The notes under the pieces are model-generated. The model was given only the letters and a program-made list of their open reading frames with translations, was not told the origin of the DNA and searched no databases. A DNA stretch of 64,000 bases from Madurella fahalii (Eukaryota > Ascomycota > Sordariomycetes > Sordariales): contig CM056877.1 in the NCBI GenBank assembly GCA_029876055.1, positions 2,790,001 to 2,854,000 on the forward strand, given 5' to 3'. The translations under genes were made by a program, and so were the position numbers. Shown piece by piece: positions 54,079-64,000 of the stretch. Each line of letters opens with the position of its first letter. The stretch's first letter is position 1.

Positions 54079-57000
54079 ATGGCTCCCCTACTCGAGTCCG
54101 TCTTTAACCACATTGTTCTACCGCCGAAACTTCCCGGATGCCAAGATAGCGACATCAGGGGTGTTGAACACAACCTCTTGCTGCGTCTTCTTGATGCCTG
54201 TGAAACTTTGGGATCGCTCCCCGGCCAAGAGGCCCAAGAAGGCTGGCAGTTTGCCCAACGACAGCTCCTCCTATGCCTCGATCTTCACCATCAGCGCTTT
54301 GATCAAGCGGCCCTAAAGGGCGCATTTTCCAGCTTATCTGTTGATTGTCCGGTTACTCTGCACGTGGCAGAACAAAATAGCGCAATTCTCATTCGATCTA
54401 TACCCCAGTGAGTGCTCGGTGTCCCGGCCGACAGTACATGGCGTGATTAAACATCTACCATAATTACAAGCTAATATGTCATAGGAGCGGCGGTGATGAC
54501 TACGTGGTCTTTGAGACTTTCGAGGTATCTCCCCGTTCCACGGATGTCCTCGCTGCCGACGGTGCCTTGCAATGGGATTTTCCCGGCAGAGCTGCGCGCA
54601 TCCCGCTCGCCAAATTTTTGGATCCGTCCTTTATCGAGAGCTTGGCCACCTTTGTCGAGCAAGCCAGCACGGAGCCGCTTGAACGTTTTGCTGCCCACAG
54701 TCACAAGGCTGGGGCATCTGTTCCGGAAATCAGAGACTCTGCCGACCCTGCTCTGATCAGCCAGATGCTCTTGCCTATGCTCGAGGCCATGGGATCCTCA
54801 ATCCAAGTCCCCAGGCTGCGAAAGCGGGTTCGAGATAATGTCATCCTTCACAAAGCCATGCTTCCCTGGCGCCGCTTGCCGTTTTGGCTTGTACTTCGCG
54901 TCGCCGTCCAGCGCAATCTTTGCCTGACTCTAGGCAACAGTAACGGGCGGGCTTGCTACAAGTTTCTTATATGCACGCTTCTGTCGCAGCTCCTGATTGA
55001 CTCCGCCGGTCAGCTTGCCCCCGAGTTGACTATGTGGCTGAGATCTAAGCTCTGCCGTCGCCTTGCCAAACTGGAAATGGACAGGACCGAGGCATCACCA
55101 GAGTGCAGGACGACGCTCCAGCAGCTCTTCGACGCAACATCTGCCTTCTTTGAGCACGCTATCCAGGCCGCCACATCCCAAGTCGAAACGATATGGCATC
55201 GTTACAGGAAGAAAATCACACCAGGCATTCCGAGGCTTCCTCTCCGAGCAGATCAAGAAAGTTTCCGCCTCTCGCTCGGCAATAGCGCCAAGTATCTGGA
55301 TAACATAATCCACTTAGCCGCGCCGAAAAACAGACGCGCAACCTTGCGGTTGGCTTCGAAATCGGTCGTGGGATCCACTCACATCACTCCAGCCACGGAC
55401 CAGATACGACAGTATACCCTCCGATTTTTCAAGTTAGCCAAACTAGAAATCGCCATCGAGAAAGATGTAAAATCTACTTCAGCCCCTCTTGACTGTCTCG
55501 GATTGGCGCAGAGAATCATCAACCTCGCTCGCGCAACCGAGGGTGCTTTTGACTCGGGCCCGGAGCAGGCCAGCGCCTCCATCTTGGGTCTCTTTGACCT
55601 GTGGGTCAGAATGGACAAGTACGCCGTGACCGAATGTCCTCTGCTCCGTGACTACCACCCGGTCTTCCATCCCCAACTCCTGGATGTCTTGCAGCTGCCC
55701 ACCCCCGGCGAAATGAAGCGGCTCAAGGCGATACAGGAGTATCTCGAGGGCAGATGCAGGCAGTGCCGGTATCCCACCGAAACCATCTTGACTAGGCATG
55801 GTAAGAACAACTTCGCCGCACGATTCGTGGCGGGATCGACCGCTCTACGGGGTCTGCGAGATCGCATCGAGGCCGCGTCTCGGCGGGCAAAAAACATTGC
55901 CGAGTCTAACTGGGCAAAAGCTAGCAAGGAATACGACGCTCTCACGAAACGTTTACACGCGAGCACTTGTTCCTGCACCAGACAACCAGACGGGACCTAT
56001 GGAACTCGGGATTGTGCTCGATGCCAGTGTAGAAAGAGGCTGAAGAAATTGAGAGTCAAGGTTCACGAGGATTTCTTGCCCTCTGAAGCTCATCTTAGCG
56101 CTGCCATAGTATTCGAACTCGATACCCCGAGGTACCTGGCCGCCTATCGGGATGCTACTTGGACCATGACCGGTAAGCTGGCGCACCCAAGTCGACCGCT
56201 GGCGCCATCCTCGTCGCCGCACATGCAACTTAATGCATACCCATCCCTCAAGCCTTTTGCCAATATCGGGCCACGAATCCTCTCACTCGCCTCGGGCAAG
56301 AAATCGTTTCTTCAGTCACACTACAAGACCGCCAAGATGAAGGTGGAAAAAACCGCTGTTCTCCTACCTCACGGCCTGGATTTCCAGCTCTATGATGCCG
56401 AGTCAAAAACGTGGGTGGCTGATCTCAAACAACCGCTGACCTTCAGCCACCTTTGCGGCATCCACATACCGGCCGAGCTGAAAGGCTCTGTTTTCCAGCC
56501 GCAGGAGCAGCCTCACCACGACCCCGATGGGCCATCATCGTACGAGGCCATTGCAAACCAAACAAAATGCCCGGCCGGCATGTCGGTACACGAATTTCTG
56601 TCCCTTCAAAAATTGTTTTCGGGGCGGTCGCGCCGCTGGTTGGCCGTGCTCGCCGAGTTGGGTTCCGCGAACCTCAACTTCAGCAGCAGAGATACCATGC
56701 ACGTCATCGGCCAGCTCGCCATACAGGCCGGCCCTGCGCGGCAGCATAAAGGCATGCTGAGGGATGTCCACGTGGTATTCCAGGACACCACATTCTGCGC
56801 TGCCTTGGCGCAGCAGATCCGGAGGCGCCTGCAAATGATATACACCAACTGGCGCGAGATGTATTGCATGGAGGTCCTCATCACCCTAAGTCTCCGACTG
56901 TTCCACTTGGCCACCCCAGGCAACCGCAGCGCCGCAGAGGATCTCATCAAGATGGCTCGTGAGGCCACGCTGGCATGGATTACCCGCACCCGCGAGGAGC

Positions 57001-60000
57001 TGTGGAAATGCACCGAGGGGAGCGCGGCCGAGGCCATTGCGAAGTACCGTTTCTGGGCCTCTCTTCTCTGCCGGAGGACCTTTGCCATCTTCGAGGACGA
57101 CACGGTCCGGGCCATGTCGGGCCAAGAGCTTGGAGAGTTTGTCCAGGCTTCGGTGGCTTTGCAGCAGAGTTTGGTAGTGGACTTGGGAAAACTCTCTCCC
57201 ACGTTGAAGGGCATCTTGGCTCGGGACATGAAGATGGCATACAGGATCCAGCAGGTCGTCAAGTCAGCTATACATCAGCACCCTATTGGCTTGAGTCGGG
57301 CCATCAGCAGCACTTTGTGGGATGCGGCAGATGCAGGCTCTGCCACCGGGTCGGCGTTCAGCCAGTGGGAATTCCTTGTGCAAGGAGATGAGCGGTGGGT
57401 AACCTCCGTGACGAACCCGATAGACGCTGCGATTTCGCCGCAGAGGATTCACTACAATTTCCTCGACGGTCGGCTCTTGATAGATGGTAGCCAAATAGGC
57501 AAGCTGCCTCCTGAGATTAGGGATTCTGAGCATGTCAAGGAGCTCTTCGAGAACCAGCACCTCCTCACGTATCCATCGCCGCGTTTTGGCATGAGTCATG
57601 TGCTCGTGAAGCTCCAACGGGGCCAACACATCCATTTTGGTCTTCGCGATGGTCAGGTGGTTGTTCAGGCGGTGTCTGCCAATGGAAATGTCTGCGAATA
57701 CGTCCCACGCCACATATTTTCCGGCTCACCCAAGTGGGATTTGCCCCTAAGCCTCATCGACAACTGCGCCCATTGGCTGAACCTGGCTTCGGGCCGCCTA
57801 GAAATCCGCAGGAAGCCTCATATATGGCACACAAGATCGAGAGACTGGGTTCTAGACGTCTCGAAGCGCATAGCCCGGCGGTCCAATGTCTTCCTTGTGG
57901 ATCCGCACTCGGCCCTCGGCCGCACAGTCGCGGGCGTCTTGGGGAACTTTGAAGACGCACATAGAATGACCATCTTCCAGCCGCAGCACCGCGACGGCAA
58001 TCTTTCGGTCGAGCTTCGAAACCTGGCTCTTAACTTTTTCGTTAACAACAACGGGCTCCTGCAATGCCGCGAGCTGCATGCGGAAATTGACCCAGACCAA
58101 GATGCGGGGACGCTTTACGGCTTCCGGAGTGCGTTGGTCCTGCGTGGTGTGCCTTGCAGTGACGAGAGGAGCCTCATCATACCCCTCGGAGCTGTGAGTT
58201 GGAACCGCGATGGGATACACGTAAGTGTCCACGTCCGCAGCGCCGACCACTATGGCAAGTTCGGCATCGATCCGGTCCTCGGGCAGCTGATTTGCCCTCC
58301 CGAGCCCCGACTGTTATACACCAAGGCATTGCTTCATGCCCTCACATCTTTTCCTTTGCCTGACAGCCTTACGCGAAGGACCGGAACCGAAGAAGCCTTG
58401 CGGACCCTCAGGTCCGGTCGTTGTCAACCATGGCAGCCTATCGGCGCTGGCGCTATGGCGAGCCTCATGACAGTCAAGAGCTTAACCCCTATTCGGAATT
58501 ACTACCCGCGAGATAAACGGTCCCTCCAGACTGTGACTTGGGATGACTCGCTCACCATGACCATACAGCATGAGAGTTATGAACCAGTGGTGAGCAGCAT
58601 CTTGAAGAAATCAGAGCAACTCCGGGACTTTTCAGAGAATCAAAACGAGATTCGAGGCCCTGAAGATAGAGAATCCTCCCCGCTCAGTCACCGTGCCGAG
58701 GCCCAGCGTCTTTCCTACGAGCGTGACATTGCCCGCAGGTCAGACCCAATCCTAGCCCGGAAACAAGACATCTATCGACCTCGTGACCGAGAGGCGACAT
58801 CAACGGAAGCAGTCAATGTGTACCAGATAACCAAGGCTTTTCATCAGCGGTCACGGGGAATCCACATGGCTAAACCTCTCAAGACGGTCCTCCGGGACTG
58901 GGAGCTGATTGGAGGCTTTAGTTCCTCAAAGAACAACGCCGTGCCGCCGCTTGCCAACCTTGTCAGCGACAGCATCGCGGAGCAATGGGGCAGCCTGGTC
59001 GATGCTTTTCGAGTTATGGAACCCAACCAACCATATTCGGCACTATTCAAGCTTTCTCTTCTGTCTTTTGCCCCGGATGCAAATTTGGACGTGTTGGGAT
59101 TCTTTGTCGCCTGTTACTGCCTAGAAGAGTTGAGAGCTTCCGTGGCACCTAGGTATCCATCGTTTACTGGTTTTGGAGCCGGCAAGGAACCGACGCAGGA
59201 CTCGCTGAGGCAGATCATCTCAGCTACTTACAGCGAGTCTGACTTCACAACCCAAAGTCAGGTAGGGCGCAAGGGGCGTAAAAAGGAAGCTGGTCGCTTC
59301 GCCGCCTTCATCCTTCAGCAGTGGCCTGCTAGGCCGGAGCCGTCGATTGGGAACTTCGAGGCCAAAGTCCTCAATCTCAAGCGAGCAATGAAGTCAATTG
59401 TGCCTGAGTGGCAGCGGCTTTACAGGAATCTAAAGCTCTCTCAGTATCTGGATCGAGTCCAGGCCGTTCTGGATAGACATCAATACAGGGCCGATGTATC
59501 CATTCCGGCGCAGTGGGATTCTCGGATGGAACCCTTTTTCGTTATACGGAGTGGTGGGCCTGTCATCCCTTCCTTGGTCCGAGACATTTGCCGCAAAGAG
59601 CTGCCAACCTCTTGCGCCTCCCCGGTCTGCTACGGCGAGAGATTGACGCAAGGGGCCGGGCCATCGAACCAAAACCCTAGACGCACACACGACGGCGTGG
59701 TTGGCTTGACTCCCTCCAAAACTCAAGAAATGAGCGAACTGGCCGCTATTCTGTCCTCGTTTGTCCGTTCCACCGATAACCTGCGTCAAGAGTACGGCAA
59801 CAGTCTGAGGGCTAGTCTCGCGGCACTGGAAAGGGCTGCCAGCCGTGCAAATGCAAACGAGAACCCCCCTGACTCGTACGTTATCCTAGCAGAGATCCGG
59901 AATGCTCGCTCCGTCATGAATGATCAGTTCAAGATGGCAGCCGCGGCCTTCTCGGATGGGGATCCTCGCTTCCGATGGCTTGGGTTAGCTGAACTGTGGC

Positions 60001-63000
60001 TCTGGACCACCCCGATTGCAATGCTCGAGCCCTTACGGTCCAGTAGTGAGTGCTGCTTGGATCAGGGCACGAAGGCGTTGTTGGTCTCATACGGACTGAG
60101 CGTGACGAGGCTCCAACGGCTCCAGCGGATTAGTTCTGCCCAGCTGCGACGAGACACCTCTAACGCATCAAAGGAATGGAGAACCGTCGGCCACACTGAG
60201 TGGAACGCTCTAGACCTTCCCGACTGGCTGCTCCTTGAGATTGACAACAACCTGACCATTCGGCCCGAGCAAGTGGAAGTGGCACGCGCCATGATTTCCC
60301 CCGCGTCCGGGTCCAACTCGGTACTCCAGATGAACATGGGCAGCGGCAAAACCTCGTGCATCGTCCCCATGGCCATGTCCGTTCTAGCGAACGGGGTCCA
60401 GCTCGCACGCCTGATTGTACCCAAGGCTTTGCTTTCTCAGACGGCACAGATCATGCAAGCTCGATTGGGTGGGCTGGTTGGTCGCGATATAACACATGTG
60501 CCCTTCTCCCGCCGGACCCCAACAGGCCGGAGGGCGCCCGCCATGATTCCGTTATACTCACATCTCCACCAGGAGGCCAGACTTCGCCGTGGCATCATGT
60601 TGACCACCCCCGAGCACATACTATCCTACAAGCTCAGCGGTTTGCAGCGACTAGCAGACAAGCTGTTCGATGAGGCCCGAGACATGATCAAGTTCCAGGC
60701 ACGGCTCTCGGAAATTTGCCGCGATATCCTCGACGAGTCGGACTTTACCTTGGCGGCCAGGACGCAGCTCATCTATCCGAGCGGGCCACTGTTACCTTTG
60801 GACGGACATCCGCACCGATGGAGAACAATACAGACCGTCCTGTCGCTCGTAGAGGACCATCTCCCAGGAATTCAGAACGACTTCCCACATGGTCTTCAGA
60901 TCTCCGAGAGGCCGGGCGGGTTTCCCATGGCGCATTTTCTGCAGAAGGAGGCCGAGGATGAACTGAACCGCCGAATTGTGAGGGATATCAGCAGTGGGAG
61001 AACGACTGTGCTTCCTCTCGGTATGAACCCGTCAGGGTCGTTCCCCCACGCTCTGGTTCAAACGGTCCTGCACAACGACAGCATCGACCCGAACCTGGTC
61101 GAGGAACTGGCGAGTCAATTTCCCAACGCCAAGGTAGCGTCCGACAATCTCCTCCTAATGCGCGGGCTTCTGGTGAAGCGCATCCTCCTGCTCTGTCTGA
61201 AGAAACGATGGAACGTACAGTACGGCTTCCATCCCGGGAGACACCCTGTGGCAGTCCCATTCGACGCAAAGGGAGTGCCATCGGAGCAGTCAGAGTTTGG
61301 CCATCCCGATGTGGCTCTTCTCCTAACCTGCTTGTCCTTTTATTACACAGGCCTCACCTCGGCTCAGTTTCGTGACGGGCTGAGGCACGTCTTGAACTCT
61401 GAGGACCCCGCAGCTGAGTATGACAGGTGGACACAGAATTCCCGCAGCTTGCCAGATCATCTAAGCCATTGGAATGCCATCAATATTGATCACCAAGAAC
61501 AGTTTGATGAGCTTTGGGAAAGGCTTCGGCTCAGTAGGAGCGTCCTTAATCACTACATGAACACCTTCGTCTTTCCGGCCCATGCGAGGCAATTCGATGT
61601 CAAGATCCAAGCCTCCGGGTGGGATCTTCCCCTGCTTCCCCTGTCCTCCACCGAGCCCTACCACGCCAGCGCCAGATCGACCGGCTTCAGTGGGACAAAT
61701 GATAACAGGATGCTGCTCCCGTTGACTATAAAGCAGGACGACCTCGAAAGTCTGAGCCAGACCAACGCCGAGGTGCTCACTTACCTCCTGCAATCCCGCA
61801 ATCGGGGGTACCACCACGCCCGTTGGACAGCGAATAGAGAGGGTAGGTTGCTAGAAGAGCTCTCTCGTACGGGCATCAGGGTTCTGATCGATGCTGGCGC
61901 ATACATCCTCGAGCAAGACAACGAGTCCCTAGTCAAGTTGTGGCTGGCCAAGGACACAAAAGCCAAGGCCGCCGTGTACTTGGGGGCTGACAACAGACCT
62001 TGGGTCCACTATCGAGATAACAAAATGGCCCCTTTGATTGCCACGCCATTTGCCGAGGATCTCGATGAGTGCCTCGTATATCTCGACGAAGCCCACACCA
62101 GAGGTATCGATCTAAAGCTTCCTCGGTCCGCCCGTGGAGCCCTTACTCTAGCTCTCGGCCAGACTAAGGATCACACTGTTCAAGGTGAGTCGTTCTCTTT
62201 CGCTCTCAATCCCCGTCGGCCTGCGCCGTTACTACTTCATCTTGGCAGCTAACTCTCGGGGACATCAAATCAAAGCGGCCATGCGGCTACGTGAGCTTGG
62301 CAGTACGCAGGCTGTCGTCTTTTTCGCTCCTCCCGAAGTGCACCAGAGCATAGTTGATGTTTGCAAACTGAGGACCGGGCAGCTAGTCGACTCGTCACAC
62401 GTCATCGCCTGGCTCCTGGAGCAGACTTGCCGTGCCAATGAGCAGCTCCGAGGCCTGTACATCGCCCAAGGCTACGACTTTTGCCGTCGCACGGGCGCTC
62501 AGCTTGTCCATCGCAAATTTCTCACCAACGAACGCCAGCGTGAAGCATTCCTCCAAGTGATTCGCCGGCCCGAGCGACAGACCCTCGGCGAGCTGTATGG
62601 TACCAGGAGGGACTGCCCTCCACATCCCGCCACGGAGCCACTGCCGGCCGAGAAGCTGGGAGATTTTATACAAGAGCTCAATAGACAGCAGAAGATGGTG
62701 GCCGGAAGCGGCACGTGGCGAGAAGCCCACGACTCTGCACTCGAAGAAGTTGAGCAGGAGCGCGAAGTCGAATTCCAGGCCGAGCATGTTCAGCAGAAGC
62801 AGCAGCACCCAGCCTATGATGCGCTTCGGTTCCCTGGCCTTTGCCGGAGCATCCGCGACTTTGTTGGGACCGGTAAGCTCAGTGGTGGGGAGGGCTACCA
62901 GCACGCCTTTGATGCAATCGCGAGCACGAACACAGGCAAGAAGTACAAAGTCCGCGCGACAGGGTCGCAGCTCTTCGTCTCGGCCGAGTATATGCGAACC

Positions 63001-63694
63001 ATCGTGCTCGAGGGCCGTTCTGAGATCGACGACTTCCTTGTAAATCTCCCCTTTCCTCTTGCTGGACCTCCTAATACTAATGTGTTCGCGCTAATTACAT
63101 TGGCAGCGTCCCGTGGAATGGCTCCTTTGGAACCCGACCCAGCAAACAGCCCTCATAGTGGTGCCCGAAGAAGTCGAGCTCCTCATCCCCTTGATCCGCA
63201 ACAAGGCCAGCAGTGGACAACAAAGCGCAGTGCATCTCGTCACATACATGGCACCACTCAGTCGCGAGATGATGCATTTTAACGACCTGTCCTTCTACGC
63301 TTTGCCGCCTTTGCCCAAGGGCCACCAAGTGCCCGAGTGGCTCTCGCTGGAGCTTGGCATCTTTGCCGGGAAGACGTATGCCAATTATGCCGAGTGTACC
63401 GCCCTGAAGCGGTACATGGAGCTGCCGGACGTGGCCGCCTTCTCGACGAACCCCGCGGGCTTCCTCCTCGAATGGCTGGCCCTACGCCGCAAGGGTCAGG
63501 ATGTCACGCACACGCCCGTGGGCTACGTCTGCCAGGGGCAGCGGCTACGCGAAGACCACCACTTCTTCGCCGCGCGCCGGGTTGATTGGTGGCCTAACGT
63601 AGATCTGCTCGTGCAGTCGACGAGCGAAGCGGAGGATTCCGGCGAAGATGAACGCTCAGAGGATGGTTGGGCTATGGCAGACAACGAGGATTGA
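54079..63694 (+). CDS. Giant DUF3638/DUF3645 protein with P-loop and DEAH motif
   Basis: Four exons: 54079-54407, 54485-62184, 62276-63039 and 63107-63694; about 3,126 residues. The start MAPLLESVFNHIVLPPKLP matches the usual N-terminus. Splicing restores IPQSGGDDYVVFETFEVSP, KDHTVQAAMRLRELG and DDFLRPVEWLLWNP. A Cys cluster (CSC then CARCQC, about residue 605) precedes VHEDFLPSEAHL, which belongs to the N-terminal DUF6606-type region. DUF3638 carries a Walker-A-like QMNMGSGKTSCIVPM (about residue 2060). DUF3645 carries VYLDEAHTRGIDLKLP, a DEAH-like motif near residue 2643. The C-terminus is acidic. Some databases label such proteins ubiquitinyl hydrolases, but I see no Cys-protease motif that proves it. 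The P-loop and DEAH suggest a nucleotide-driven machine. For intron 2 an alternative acceptor at about 62248, also in frame, would add nine residues. Confidence 0.9.
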
Positions 63695-64000
63695 GTTCTT
63701 TGGTTCATGGGGTGTCTTCCGCAATTGCCTCACGGCCTAAAGAAGCACCCGCCACGGCTCAAGTTACAAGGAGTACTTCTCGGATGTTAAAATTCGTTTT
63801 GGACAAAAGCCATTCCGTGGGGTGACGGCAGATCATACGACTGACAAAACAATGGAAGTCAGGTCTCAGAGATTACTAGTACTTGCAAAACATCTCTGGT
63901 CCCCCTGCCAAGGGCGTGGTACTGTACCTCCTACGAGCAACACTAATGATACATTATCTCTTGTATTCGGCTCAGTCTTTATCAGAAGAACCACGTAATG
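63695..64000. other. 3' flank of the giant gene
   Basis: Presumed 3' UTR and downstream sequence; nothing recognisable before the window ends. Confidence 0.5.

Overview
The window is chromosomal DNA from a filamentous ascomycete (Pezizomycotina, most likely a Sordariomycete). Genes are split by short GT-AG introns of about 45-230 bp. The families are fungal ones: Zn2Cys6 regulators, HET-domain proteins, an F-box protein, MFS exporters, GH62, S10 and M43 secreted hydrolases, and a giant DUF3638/DUF3645 protein. Several genes are broken, and some breaks are C:G to T:A nonsense changes of the kind RIP produces. I see no rRNA or ordinary tRNA gene, no CRISPR and no bacterial operons. Species cannot be named from the sequence alone. 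Splice models were made by hand from splice sites, frame continuity and motif continuity.

Layout. 0.5-9.8 kb: histidine phosphatase (+), MFS transporter (-), F-box protein (-). 11.3-13.1 kb: secreted berberine-bridge-type FAD oxidase pseudogene. 13.8-22.7 kb: GNAT acetyltransferase (-) and a divergent six-exon Zn-cluster regulator (+), a small secreted protein (+), and a five-exon TauD/TfdA-type Fe(II)/2-oxoglutarate dioxygenase (-).

25-35.5 kb is a gene graveyard: a GliT-like thioredoxin-reductase relic, a structured A/T-rich element with tRNA-like A and B boxes, a methyltransferase relic, a wax-synthase-type acyltransferase relic, a truncated P450, an intact methyltransferase, an intact MFS exporter, a HET pseudogene and a second P450 pseudogene. 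The mix of tailoring enzymes plus exporter looks like the remains of a secondary-metabolite cluster whose core synthase is absent or outside the window. Only the methyltransferase and the exporter still read as intact.

36.8-52.5 kb is mostly secreted or membrane proteins: a multipass membrane protein, a GPI-anchored-type Ser/Asn/Gly-rich wall protein, a Zn2Cys6 regulator divergent from an S10 serine carboxypeptidase, a short HET-domain gene, an M43 metalloprotease and a GH62 arabinofuranosidase. This region carries long gene-free stretches. 54.1-63.7 kb is one four-exon gene for a protein of about 3,126 residues with a Cys cluster, a P-loop and a DEAH motif.
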